From: CAVOJY01 sp963696405
GTDB lineage: Bacteria > Chloroflexota > Limnocylindria > Limnocylindrales > CSP1-4
Direction: 5' to 3'
DNA length: 64,000 nt
Assembly: GCA_963696405.1 (NCBI GenBank)
Contig: CAVOJY010000006.1
Span: 186,001 to 250,000 of the forward strand
The notes beneath the pieces were generated by a model, which was not told the origin of the DNA, did not search any database, and was given only the letters and a program-made list of their open reading frames with translations. The position numbers and the translations under genes are program-made. Shown here piece by piece: positions 40,413-48,462 of the stretch. Position 1 is the stretch's first letter. Each line of letters starts with the position of its first letter.

Positions 40413-40889
40413 TCCCCCGGACCGGACGCATGGAGACGGAAGAACACGCCGACCCGGCTGACATGGTGTCGGGCCAGCCAGTACAGCACGTTCCCGGGGA
40501 ACGGGTGCTGCCGGAACGTTGCGCGGATCACTCGCTCACGCTCAGGCCCCGGCGCCAGCCTCTCGGCACGGACGCGCTGAGCCGGAGCGCCTGGTCGGAG
40601 GAGAGATCCCTCGCCCGACGCCTCGAGGTTCAGGGTCCAGGGGCAGGTGACGTCGGGGTGGCCGAGGTACGCCGCGCCACCCACGGTGAGCAGCCCGAGC
40701 AGGACGGTCCGCGGCAGACCCGAGCGGCGGCCGGTCACCGTCAGCTCGACGACGTTGCCGAGCCGGGCGTTCCGCAGCCAGCAGTGCAGCAAGGGATCGG
40801 CGAAGTCGAAGGGCGCGGTACCAGCGTGGCCAGAAGAGGGTCCAGAAGCGTGGCACCCGTTCAGGATACCCGGAGGGGACGTACCTCAC
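40409..40889 (-). CDS. DUF385-type nitroreductase/deazaflavin-dependent oxidoreductase-like protein (one frameshift)
   Basis: The product contains GNVVELTVTGRRSGLPRTVLL, GGAAYLGHPD, WTLNLEASGEGSL and then PERERVIRATFRQHPFPGNVLY, the layout of small split-barrel F420/FMN-binding proteins of the DUF385 group. The N-terminal part (VRYVPSGYPERVPRFWTLF) is in another frame, the change lying near 40808. I prefer the GTG at 40889 with GAGG upstream, because an earlier GTG at 40943 would run antisense through a methyltransferase remnant. It ends upstream of the LCP gene start with a four-base overlap as part of the same minus-strand unit. Confidence 0.65.
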
Positions 40890-40902
40890 CGGAACAGCCT
40901 CA

Positions 40903-41085
40903 ATGTTCAGCGGCCCACCTGCGCTCGGCCGGACGTTCGACACGGTGATCGGTTGCGGCTTCGTCCATACGCTCGGCGATCGCGAGCGACTCCGCTTCGC
41001 CCGCGGCCTGCAGGCAGTGCTCGGTCCCGCGGGTCGTTATCACATGTTGTGCTTCAGCGAGCGCGAGCCGGCCGTTCGAGCCTGA
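40903..41085 (+). pseudogene. Remnant of a class I SAM-dependent methyltransferase
   Basis: The 60-codon frame encodes FDTVIGCGFVHTLGDRER, then FARGLQAVLGPAGRYHMLCFSER. This corresponds to the motif IV/V part of Rossmann methyltransferases (typically FDTVLDCGLFHxFxDxxR and LxPGGRYxMLCFSD). The first half with the SAM-binding GxGxG motif and the whole C-terminus are missing, so this is a decayed fragment. It lies on the strand opposite the DUF385-like gene. Confidence 0.7.
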
Positions 41086-41138
41086 CTCGCATCCATGACG
41101 CGCCCTGAGGCGTTCCGGCCCTGGTCCGGCCGTTCACC

Positions 41139-42719
41139 TCACCCGGGCGACGGCTCCCACGACTCGACGAACACCACCTGCGTGCCGCGCTCGATGGTGT
41201 TCCGGCGCGCCTCCCGAGTGAGGCGGACCGCGTCCGGGCCGGACAGGCCGCCTTCGCGGAGGATGCACCCGACAGCCGTTCCGGTCCGGCCGAGACCGCC
41301 GCGGCAGGCGACGACGACGGACTGGCCCCCGCGAACGCGCTGGCGGACACGGTCGAGTGTTGCGCGGTAGGCGAGCGGGTCGGCGGGCACGTTCAGGTCG
41401 CGCACGGGGTGACGTAGGACCTCGATGTCGTGGCGCTCCATCGTCCCGACGATGTCCGGGACACCGGTCATCTCGAGCTCGTGGTCCTCGACGAGCAGCA
41501 GCAGCGCGTCGATCCCCCAGTGCTCCCGCAGGCGGCGAGCATCGGCCTCGAGATCGCGCCAGTGATCGCCCGTCCATCCCACGTAGCGCTTGCCGGGCAG
41601 GAACGTCATCCCCAGACGGCCCGGCCAGGAGGCCATGCCGGGTACCCGCGCAAGGTCCACCCAGTCGACCCGGATGAGGTGGAAGTGCGAGGTCCGCCAG
41701 CCTGCCGACTCGACGAGCCGGGCGACGAGCGGCTCCGCGATCTCCCTTCCACGCATCCTCTCGAGCCATTCCCGGGGAATGCCCTCCAGGCCCCAGTAGA
41801 TGCCGGCCAGTCCACCGGCGATGCAGGCGGTGGTGTCGGTGTCGTGCCCGTAGCGGACAGCGCGCTCGATGGCGTCCCGGTAGGACGAGGCCCCCGCAAA
41901 GGCATCCCAGGCCGACCAGAAGCTGTCCACGACATACCCGCGGCCATGGCGCTCGGTCCACCCCTCGATGAGGCCGAGAGCGGCCGGGAGACTGGGGCGC
42001 CCGTCTCCGCCCGCCGATTCGTACTGCTCGCGAAGCGTGGCCGATGCGACGGTCAGCGCGGCCCCGCGATCGCCGGCACCGGGTTCCGCCGCGGAGTGCA
42101 TCAGCTCGCGCGCGACCAGGACGTAGAGAGCGCAGGCCACCTGCGATATGGCGTGGCCGTGGGTGATCCGCGAGGCGCGGTGGGCCCAATCGATGAGTTG
42201 CGCCGCATCGAGGTCGCGCCCGACCAGTGCCAGCGGCAAGGCCCGCATGAGCGAGCCGTTGCCGTTCGAGTCGACGTCGGTCGACCCCGCCGCATCCGCT
42301 GGCACTCCCTTGCGCAGCCGGTCCAGCGCTCGCGCCGTGGTGCCGCCGATGTCGAAGGGCCCGTCTGCGTCCGGCGTGTATCGCCCGAAGTCGGCCCAGC
42401 CGAGGAACCTGGCCGCCTGGTCCTCGGTGTCGAACCGCCATGCCGGCTCCGCCATCTGCCCGTGGCCCCCGGCGTCGTCGGCGTCACCAACGGCGGGCGC
42501 AGGATCGCGGAGGAGCGAGTCGAGCAGGGCGAGCATGAGCGCGCCGTCGTCGCTCCAGGTCCCCGGCGGCTGGCCGTGCGTTCCCCGGGCGCCGAACTCG
42601 ACGTCGCCGATCTGCTCCGGGCCGCGGAACTCGTACGGCACCCCGACCGCGTCGCCGACGAGATGGCCCCACACAGCGCCGGAGAGGCGGAGGGGAAGGT
42701 ACCGGGAGTCCGTTTCCAT
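41139..42719 (-). CDS. ADP-ribosylglycohydrolase fused to CDKN3-like dual-specificity phosphatase
   Basis: The 526-residue product begins with an ADP-ribosylglycohydrolase (DraG-like) domain: LSGAVWGHLVGDAVGVPYEF (split at GHL), GTWSDDGALMLALLDSL, SNGNGSLMRALPLAL, HGHAISQVACALYVL and YGHDTDTTACIAGGLAGIYWG, with the metal-binding Asp residues in place (residues 1 to about 325). The last 190 residues form a phosphatase-like domain with VACRGGLGRTGTAVG carrying the CxxxxxR signature; the usual His before Cys is Ala. It may remove ADP-ribose from proteins or nucleic acids and couple this to a dephosphorylation. The ATG at 42719 is preferred (METDSRYLPLR). Confidence 0.85.
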   Translation of the reverse strand: METDSRYLPLRLSGAVWGHLVGDAVGVPYEFRGPEQIGDVEFGARGTHGQPPGTWSDDGALMLALLDSLLRDPAPAVGDADDAGGHGQMAEPAWRFDTEDQAARFLGWADFGRYTPDADGPFDIGGTTARALDRLRKGVPADAAGSTDVDSNGNGSLMRALPLALVGRDLDAAQLIDWAHRASRITHGHAISQVACALYVLVARELMHSAAEPGAGDRGAALTVASATLREQYESAGGDGRPSLPAALGLIEGWTERHGRGYVVDSFWSAWDAFAGASSYRDAIERAVRYGHDTDTTACIAGGLAGIYWGLEGIPREWLERMRGREIAEPLVARLVESAGWRTSHFHLIRVDWVDLARVPGMASWPGRLGMTFLPGKRYVGWTGDHWRDLEADARRLREHWGIDALLLLVEDHELEMTGVPDIVGTMERHDIEVLRHPVRDLNVPADPLAYRATLDRVRQRVRGGQSVVVACRGGLGRTGTAVGCILREGGLSGPDAVRLTREARRNTIERGTQVVFVESWEPSPG

Positions 42720-42841
42720 CGCGCTATTGTGATGCCGGCCGACGACCCGCGGTCGATCTGCGTCTCCGCGCGACCCACCGCGCCTATACTCGCGTCGCGG
42801 GTATCGAGCCGCGCGCGGGCGCCAGGTGCGAGGGATCGACG

Positions 42842-44040
42842 ATGGAAGGACCAGCCCTCTTCTGCGATCAGTGCGGTGCGCCACGCGATGCCGGCGATCG
42901 CTTCTGCCAGTCGTGCGGCGCGCGCCATCCAGAGGTCGCGCCGGTCGCGCCCGCGGAGGCGAGTGCGACGCCGGGGTCGATGCCGCGACGCCTGACGCCG
43001 ATATGAACGCCGGCGGGACCGCGGAGGCGCCCCCGGGGCCGAGCCGGTCGACCAGCCCGAGCCTGGACCCTGCCTGCCGCCGAGACCGAGGCACCGCCTC
43101 CAGCAGTCGAGGAACCCGATCGACGGCAGTGCCGCGGCGGCTGGCCGCAACCGCGGGGTTCGGTGCGGCGGCGGCCCCTCCTCCGCCCCCCGAGGCTGCC
43201 CCGCCTCTCGTCGCGGCCCCGCCGCCTTCCGCAGCTCCGCCGCCTGCCGGCCCCGCGCAACGGCCGCCAACGCAGGTCCTCGAGACGCCGTACGCGCAAC
43301 CGTACCCACCTCCCGGCGCCGCGCAGGGCTACCCGCCCGCTCCACCCCCCGGGTACGCGGCGTACCCGCCGTATCCCGGCGGCGCACCCGGACAGCCCCC
43401 CGGCGCGCCGGGCCAGCCCGCCGCCTACCCGCCATCCGGCGTGCCCTATGGATGGGGTCCGCCTCCGGAGGGCGGCTGGCCAGGAAGCCCGCCCCCGGGC
43501 GCACCCGCGGCGTGGGGGCCGCCCGGCGCCTACCCGGCGGCCTGGGCCGCCGGTGCGTACGCGGCCCAGCCTGTTCCTCGCTCCCGATCCCGCTCCTCGC
43601 TCGTCGCGTGCGTGCTCATGATGGCGGCGGGCGTGGCCACCTCGATCGGCGCCGTCCTCCCGTGGATCACCGCCTCGTTCGGCACCCAGAGCGGCAGCCT
43701 GCTTGGCACCGAGCTGGGTCAGCTGAGTTCGACCCCGCTCCTCGGCGCGAACACGGGTGTGGCGGTGTTCATCATCGGGGTGGCCATCGCAGCGTTTGGC
43801 CTCATCGCGGCCGTGCTCCCGCGCGTGCGATCAGCGATGGGGCTCGTCGGGCTGCTGGCGGCCATCGCGGCCGGCGTCGTCATCGCCACCGCCGTTCCGC
43901 CGATCCTCACCGAGATGGACAATCTGTCCGCCGGATCGACCGGCATGTCGGTCATGTTCGGGTACGGCTTCTTCGTGTCGGTGCTCGGCGCCGTGGTCGC
44001 CGGGGTCGCGTCGATCTGGGTCGCGCTCTCGTCCCGCTGA
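42842..44040 (+). CDS. Zinc-ribbon protein with Pro-rich linker and membrane helices (frameshifted)
   Basis: The N-terminus has a double-CxxC zinc ribbon (FCDQCGAPRDAGDRFCQSCG), followed by a long Pro/Ala/Gly/Tyr-rich linker (for example YPPAPPPGYAAYPPYPGG) and about four hydrophobic helices (VACVLMMAAGVATSIGAVLPW, VFIIGVAIAAFGLIAAVL, GLVGLLAAIAAGVVIATAV and FFVSVLGAVVAGVASIW). The frame changes at least twice between about 42980 and 43180, within the linker, so the exact linker sequence is unreliable. Similar zinc-ribbon/Pro-rich/multi-helix proteins are common in high-GC bacteria and have no assigned function. Confidence 0.65.
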
Positions 44041-44122
44041 CGACGCCAGGCACGGCCGCCGGGGTGCCCCGACCGCGCCGCTGACCGCAGGCTCGCCGGC
44101 GGGCGCGCCGCCCTGAGACGAG

Positions 44123-44154
44123 GACACCGCGCCCCGCGACGGGGGCGCGGTGTC
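44123..44154 (+). terminator. GC-rich hairpin downstream of the zinc-ribbon gene
   Basis: GACACCGCGCCCC pairs with GGGGCGCGGTGTC around a six-base loop, giving a 13-bp perfect stem. There is no following T run, so it may act only as an RNA-stabilising or weak terminator hairpin. Confidence 0.55.
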
Positions 44155-44397
44155 GATGCGGGGCTAGGCGATGCGGGCCGCCCTCGTGGCCCGCGGGTCA
44201 GCCCGCGTGGACGGCGTTTCCGTGGCGGTCGTGGGCAAGCCCGACGCATGCGACCGTGCAGCTCCCCGAGCTGGGTGGCGGCAGAGGCAGACTGCTCTGC
44301 ACTGTCCGCGTGCTCCATGCGGTCCACGCCGTAATCGTCGCACGTTCTGCGCATCGAGATGCAGCCGAGCGTGTGAAGTTGCACGTTGCCGAAGCGG

Positions 44398-44432
44398 CCG
44401 ACGGGGCGCACCCGCGCTGCGCGCCCCGTCGG
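44398..44432 (-). terminator. GC-rich hairpin downstream of the HD-GYP gene
   Basis: CCGACGGGGCGC (44398-44409) pairs with GCGCCCCGTCGG (44421-44432), a 12-bp perfect stem with an 11-base loop, 30 bases beyond the stop of the minus-strand HD-GYP gene. No T run follows on that strand. Confidence 0.5.
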
Positions 44433-44461
44433 TCCGCGGGAAATGCCGTGCTTGCGGAAGG

Positions 44462-45583
44462 TCAGGGACCGATCGGCTCTCCCACCGCGTCTGTACCTGC
44501 TGTCCGAACCGTTCCGACGGTGAGCCGCGGAATGTCGATCACCCGCGCGACCGGGATGGCCGTGGCGTGCGGGGCGGAGTCGGGGTCCGAGAGCTCCTGG
44601 TGCAGCAGCCCGAGGAAGACGGCGACGAGATCCGGGTCGAACTGGCGCCCAGCGCCCCGCCGCAGCTCCTCGAGCGCCTGGTCCACGGAGAGCGCCCTGC
44701 TGTAGGGGCGCTCGTGGGTCATGGCGTCGAAAGCGTCCACGACACCCACGATTCGGGCTCCCAGTGGGATGTCCGCCCCCCGGAGCCGGTCGGGGTAGCC
44801 CGTGCCGTCCCAGTGCTCATGGTGATGCCGCAGGATGGGTGCAAAGAGGCGCGCAGCGTCGAGCGGGCGGCAGATGCGCTCGCCGATTTCGGGATGCCGG
44901 CGGATCTCCAGCCATTCCTCCTCGGTCAGGGGGCCGGGCTTGCGCAGGATTGCCTCGCTGATCCCGATCTTCCCCACGTCATGGAGGAGGGCGCCGAAGA
45001 TGATCCCGTCGCGCTCGACCTCGCTCGCGAGACCGACCCGGTCGGCCAGGAGCACGGCGCGGGAGGCCAGGCGCTGGCAGTGGTCCTGCGTGGTCCCGTC
45101 CTTGGCCTCGACCGCGTTCGCAAGGGCGGCCACCACCGACTGGGCGGTCTCGTTGCGGACCATGACCTGCCGCAGCCGCAGCACGCTGCGCAGCCGCGCC
45201 ATCACCTCCGGCTGGTGGAACGGCCGGCCCACGTAGTCGTCGGCTCCGGCCGCCAGGCCGGCCGCGATCGCCGCCATGTCGGATCGATCCGAAACCAGCA
45301 GCACAGGGAGCGCCGCCAGGCGGGGATCCCGCCTGGCGCGGCGGCAGAACTCCCGGCCGCCCACCATCGCGCCCCCGGTGCTGGACCGACGCAGGTCGAC
45401 GACCACGGCGTCGAAGCCGCCATCCGGGAGGGCACGGAGGCCGGCCTCTCCGTCCGGGGCAGTGGCCGCCTCGTAGCCTTCGAGGACGAGCAGCCTGACG
45501 AGCGCGTCGCGGCTGCTCGCGTCGTCTCCCACCACGAGGACGAGCGGCATGATCGGCGCCGACGCAAAGGTCATGCCAGCCAT
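44462..45583 (-). CDS. Response regulator with HD-GYP phosphodiesterase domain
   Basis: The 373-residue product has a receiver domain (LVLVVGDDASSRDALVRLL, phosphoacceptor in FDAVVVDLRRSS) and an HD-GYP domain with LLHDVGKIGISEAIL, RRHPEIGERICRPL, HHHEHWDGTGYPDRL and VVDAFDAMTHERPYSRAL, the signature of cyclic di-GMP phosphodiesterases. The conserved receiver Lys (TKPF) is Arg here (VGRPF), which may alter phosphorylation. Starts at 45583, 45574 and 45550 are possible. The upstream gap carries a 17-bp motif shared with the divergent XRE gene, so this gene may respond to that regulator. Confidence 0.85.
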   Translation of the reverse strand: MAGMTFASAPIMPLVLVVGDDASSRDALVRLLVLEGYEAATAPDGEAGLRALPDGGFDAVVVDLRRSSTGGAMVGGREFCRRARRDPRLAALPVLLVSDRSDMAAIAAGLAAGADDYVGRPFHQPEVMARLRSVLRLRQVMVRNETAQSVVAALANAVEAKDGTTQDHCQRLASRAVLLADRVGLASEVERDGIIFGALLHDVGKIGISEAILRKPGPLTEEEWLEIRRHPEIGERICRPLDAARLFAPILRHHHEHWDGTGYPDRLRGADIPLGARIVGVVDAFDAMTHERPYSRALSVDQALEELRRGAGRQFDPDLVAVFLGLLHQELSDPDSAPHATAIPVARVIDIPRLTVGTVRTAGTDAVGEPIGP

Positions 45584-45637
45584 CCTGCACGTGCATAGGG
45601 GCGCGACCGGCGCTCGCCGGCCGTCGCGGCACCTTCA

Positions 45638-45654
45638 GTCTACAAATAGTTGCC
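45638..45654 (-). promoter_or_regulatory. Putative operator, copy 1 of a shared 17-bp motif
   Basis: On the minus strand this reads GGCAACTATTTGTAGAC, matching 14 of 17 positions of the copy at 45931-45947. It is AT-rich within GC-rich DNA and lies about 55 bp upstream of the HD-GYP gene, a good place for a regulator or promoter site. Confidence 0.5.
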
Positions 45655-45702
45655 CATGCCTGGCAACCCGCAGGGCGCTCACGATGCGGGCCGCCGCCGG
45701 GG

Positions 45703-45837
45703 CTACTTCGGGAAGTAGCGTCCGATCCCGTCGGCAAGCACCGCGCCGGCGCTCGCAAGAAGCGACGTGATCGCCAGGAGGGCGACCGTGGCCACGGTGA
45801 CGGCGTGCCGCCGAATCCGGTTTCGGGACGTGCGCAT
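45703..45837 (-). CDS. 44-residue exported peptide precursor, candidate signalling peptide
   Basis: A tiny gene with a good ribosome binding site (GAGGGAG, then ATG at 45837). The product has a basic N-terminus (MRTSRNRIRRH), a long hydrophobic stretch (AVTVATVALLAITSLLASAG) and a likely signal-peptidase site AVLA/D, leaving a nine-residue C-terminus, DGIGRYFPK. It lies between an HD-GYP response regulator and two XRE-type regulators, the second with a TPR-like domain. Its size, export signal and short mature C-terminus resemble the pro-peptides sensed by RRNPP regulators (PapR, NprX and Phr type). It could also be an unrelated small secreted or membrane protein. Confidence 0.6.
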   Translation of the reverse strand: MRTSRNRIRRHAVTVATVALLAITSLLASAGAVLADGIGRYFPK

Positions 45838-45922
45838 CGTTGTCTCCCTCGATCCACCCCCGGACCGCGGCTCCGAGTGGAACCGTCTTGGCAGGGGAAT
45901 GGCCGGATGGTAGGGTTGCGGC

Positions 45923-46300
45923 ATGAGTTTGTCAACTATTTATCGACAACGACGGTTTGGGCCGGGCTCCCCCTTCGCCCGAGCGCTGGGCGCCGAGGTT
46001 CGCCGCCAGCGACGCCAGCGCGGCCTGACGCAGGCAGAGCTGGGGGCGCCGCTGACGCGCTCGTATGTGTCGGCAGTCGAGCTCGGAAGGACGGTACCGT
46101 CCGTCCCGGCCCTGGCCCACATGGCCGCGCGCCTGGGGACGGATCCCGGCCACCTGCTGCCGTCGGTCACGGCGCGTGGCGATGCGCCGGGGGCACGCAG
46201 GCGCTCCGCGCGAGTGCAAGCGAGCCGAGATCGGCACGGGGCAGCGCGGGACGCCGCCGGGGTGCCTGCGCCGGACCTGGTCGGAGTCAACCAGGGTTGA
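45923..46300 (+). CDS. XRE family DNA-binding protein
   Basis: The 125-residue product has an N-terminal helix-turn-helix of the XRE type (RALGAEVRRQRRQRGLTQ, AELGAPLTRSYVSAVELGRT, PSVPALAHMAARLG), followed by a basic tail without a recognisable effector domain. It is divergent from the exported peptide gene and is followed 23 bases later by a second, larger XRE regulator. A 17-bp motif overlaps its first codons, so autoregulation is plausible. Confidence 0.8.
   Translation: MSLSTIYRQRRFGPGSPFARALGAEVRRQRRQRGLTQAELGAPLTRSYVSAVELGRTVPSVPALAHMAARLGTDPGHLLPSVTARGDAPGARRRSARVQASRDRHGAARDAAGVPAPDLVGVNQG
45931..45947 (+). promoter_or_regulatory. Putative operator, copy 2 of a shared 17-bp motif
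   Basis: GTCAACTATTTATCGAC sits at the beginning of the XRE gene and is flanked by the inverted arms TTGTC (45929-45933) and GACAA (45945-45949). The same motif occurs upstream of the HD-GYP gene (45638-45654) in inverse orientation. Since it overlaps the coding start, it may be an operator that blocks expression, or the start codon is misplaced. Confidence 0.5.
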
Positions 46301-46323
46301 ACCGCCGTGTAGACTTCATCGGC

Positions 46324-47631
46324 ATGCAGACGAAGACGCGTCGCCGCGTGGTCGTTGACAACTCGGCGCTCGCGCTGCAGATCGGGCAGCGGTTGCGCGC
46401 GGCGCGCCTGCAGGAGGGGCTGACCCAGCAGCAGCTGGCCGCGGGGCGGTACACGAAGGCGTATGTCAGCGCGCTCGAGACCGGGACCTCGAAGCCATCG
46501 ATGGCGGCGCTCCACTTCTTCGCCGACCGGCTCGGCGTGCCCGTCGAGCGGCTGCTGCGGGATGAGGCACCCCGCTGGACTCGGCTATCCGCCGACCTCG
46601 AGCTCGCGTCCGGGCACTGGGAGGAGGCGGCCGACGCCTACGCCGACCTCCTCGTCGGCCAGCTCGACGCGACCACCCGGGCGGAGCTGCTCCGAGGGCT
46701 CAGCGAGGCGCTCTGCCGGCTCGATCGGGGGAAGGAGGCCGTGGCGCCCGCCGCCGAGTCTGTCGAGCTGTTCGGGCGGCTCGGGCGGCCGCGTGACGCG
46801 GCGCTTGCGCGGTACTGGCTGGCCTTCGCCCTCTTCCAGCACGAGAACCCGACCGAGGCGCGCGCCCATCTGCAGGCTCTCCTGGACGAGTCGCGCCTCG
46901 CAACCGACACGGAGCCCGATTTCCGATTCCGCGTCCTCGTGGCCCTTGCTGCGGTCGAGAGCGTCGAGGGGAAGTACACGGCCGCGCTCGCGTGCCTCGA
47001 GGAGGCTCGCGCCCTCACCGAGGGTCTCGACGATCGCCGCCGGGCCGCCTTCCTCTATGCGGTGGCCTACGGACGGATGGGCGCCGGGGACCTCGAGGGC
47101 GCCGTCCGATCCGGGATGCAGAGCCTCGCGCTCTACCGGGCCGCCGACTCGTCGCTGGAGGCGGCGTTCGTCGAGAACGACCTCGCCCTTGCCTACCTCC
47201 GCATGGGGAGCCTCGTCCGCGCGAAGGAGCTGGCCGAGGGCGCCCGGTCCCACCTTGAGCGGACCGGCGACCACAAGACCCTGGCGCACGTCGTGGAAAC
47301 CCAGGCCCAGATCGCCCTGGCCGGCGGTTCGATGAACGAAGCGGTCTCCCTCGCGGGCGAGGCCATTCGCCTGGCGACCGAGCACGGCAACCGCAAGGCC
47401 CTATCGTCGGCGCTCCTCACCCGCGCGCGGGCCAGCGCGGCGCTCGACCGCACGGACGACGCAATCGCCGACTACCGCGAGGTCGCGGCGATAGCCCGCG
47501 AGCACGGGCCGCGAGCGCGACTCCGGGAAGCCCTCTCAGGCTGGGCCGACGTCCTTGCCGGGCTCGGCCGGCACGCCGAAGCGTACGAGATCAGCCGCGA
47601 GGCCCTGCAGCTGGATCACGGCCAGACCTGA
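46324..47631 (+). CDS. XRE regulator with C-terminal TPR-like domain
   Basis: The 435-residue product begins with an XRE helix-turn-helix (ALQIGQRLRAARLQEGLTQ, QLAAGRYTKAYVSALETGTS, SMAALHFFADRLGVPVERLL). It continues with about nine helical pairs of tetratricopeptide type (for example WEEAADAYADLLVGQLD, EAVAPAAESVELFGRLGR, AALACLEEARALTEGLD, DAIADYREVAAIAREHG). HTH-TPR proteins of this layout include the RRNPP peptide receptors and a wider set of Streptomyces and Chloroflexi regulators. The divergent exported-peptide gene makes a peptide ligand worth testing. Single frame, ATG at 46324. Confidence 0.85.
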   Translation: MQTKTRRRVVVDNSALALQIGQRLRAARLQEGLTQQQLAAGRYTKAYVSALETGTSKPSMAALHFFADRLGVPVERLLRDEAPRWTRLSADLELASGHWEEAADAYADLLVGQLDATTRAELLRGLSEALCRLDRGKEAVAPAAESVELFGRLGRPRDAALARYWLAFALFQHENPTEARAHLQALLDESRLATDTEPDFRFRVLVALAAVESVEGKYTAALACLEEARALTEGLDDRRRAAFLYAVAYGRMGAGDLEGAVRSGMQSLALYRAADSSLEAAFVENDLALAYLRMGSLVRAKELAEGARSHLERTGDHKTLAHVVETQAQIALAGGSMNEAVSLAGEAIRLATEHGNRKALSSALLTRARASAALDRTDDAIADYREVAAIAREHGPRARLREALSGWADVLAGLGRHAEAYEISREALQLDHGQT

Positions 47632-47703
47632 GGGCCGTGGGGCAGGCGCAGCCGCCGAGCCCTACCACGACCGCGACCCCAGGCTCATGGCGGGCCCGTG
47701 CCC

Positions 47704-48432
47704 CTATTCCTGACGCTCGTCTGAGGGAGGCTCTCCGCCCGCCGGTCGCCTCGATCGCCCGATGTTGCCGACGAGGAGCGCGACGACCGAGACGAGGTAG
47801 AGCTGGCCGATGAGCGCCTCCGATGCGGCGAGCATGCGCCCGAAGTTCGAGGCCGCGGTGAAGTCGCCATAGCCGACCGTGGTGATGGTGATGTAGCTGA
47901 AGTACACGAAATCGCCAGTCTGCGGGGTCTGCACCTGGACGAAGAACGACTGCCCCTCCAGCTGGCCTACGAGCGGGTAGACCCAGGAGAAGAAGAGGCC
48001 GATCAGCAGGTAGAAGCAGAGCGCACCGAGGACCGTCTTGACCGAGATCGTTCCCTGCATGATGAGGCGGCGGGCGATCGCCACCGGGGCGACGAAGGCA
48101 AGCAGGAGGCCGATGAGCCCGGAGATCCGCGAACCCCAGGCGCCCAGCCCAAGGAGGAGCGCAATCCCGGAAATGACGATCCCGCCGATGACGACGGCGG
48201 CGGCGAAGCGGAACACCCCGGGGCGGGCCCGGGAGGTGTGGAGCACGAACATGAGCGTTCCGCCGCTCAGCGCCACGGCGACGAATTGCCCAGCTGGCGC
48301 GCTGCCGATCGTGGCCAGGACGATGATCGTGGCCAAGATCAGGACGAGGGCGAATCCATAGTCGTCCGACCGTGCGAACCACGCACGCATCGACCCCCTC
48401 GTGGGCCGCGCAGGAAGCACCGGATCATTCAT
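47704..48432 (-). CDS. Two-pore-domain-like potassium channel protein (ion_trans_2)
   Basis: The 242-residue membrane protein has about six hydrophobic helices and near its C-terminus a pore loop with the K+ selectivity filter, YITITTVGYGDFTAASNFG, followed by a final helix (LIGQLYLVSVVALLVGNIG). The TVGYGD motif is the hallmark of K+ channels. No RCK/TrkA-N regulatory domain follows, only a short polar tail. Convergent with the XRE-TPR gene. Confidence 0.85.
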   Translation of the reverse strand: MNDPVLPARPTRGSMRAWFARSDDYGFALVLILATIIVLATIGSAPAGQFVAVALSGGTLMFVLHTSRARPGVFRFAAAVVIGGIVISGIALLLGLGAWGSRISGLIGLLLAFVAPVAIARRLIMQGTISVKTVLGALCFYLLIGLFFSWVYPLVGQLEGQSFFVQVQTPQTGDFVYFSYITITTVGYGDFTAASNFGRMLAASEALIGQLYLVSVVALLVGNIGRSRRPAGGEPPSDERQE

Positions 48433-48462
48433 GGCAGCACGATGCTACTGCGCCCCGCGGCG

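Larger units (their letters stand above)
44041..44461. other. Intergenic region between convergent genes, with two strong hairpins
   Basis: No gene is recognised. The two hairpins listed separately (44123-44154 and 44398-44432) probably end transcription of the zinc-ribbon gene and of the HD-GYP gene. The rest has no feature that I can interpret. Confidence 0.6.

Noticed and set aside
41430..42995. A 521-codon open frame on the plus strand
   Set aside because: It is antisense to the ADP-ribosylglycohydrolase fusion, whose motifs are clear on the other strand.
44041..44461. Hairpin-rich intergenic region considered as a structured RNA gene
   Set aside because: The two stems lie just after the stops of convergent genes and are explained as terminators; no tRNA or known riboswitch pattern is present.
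45923..47631. XRE gene pair considered as a toxin-antitoxin system
   Set aside because: Neither product has a toxin-like domain; the second is a large HTH-TPR regulator.
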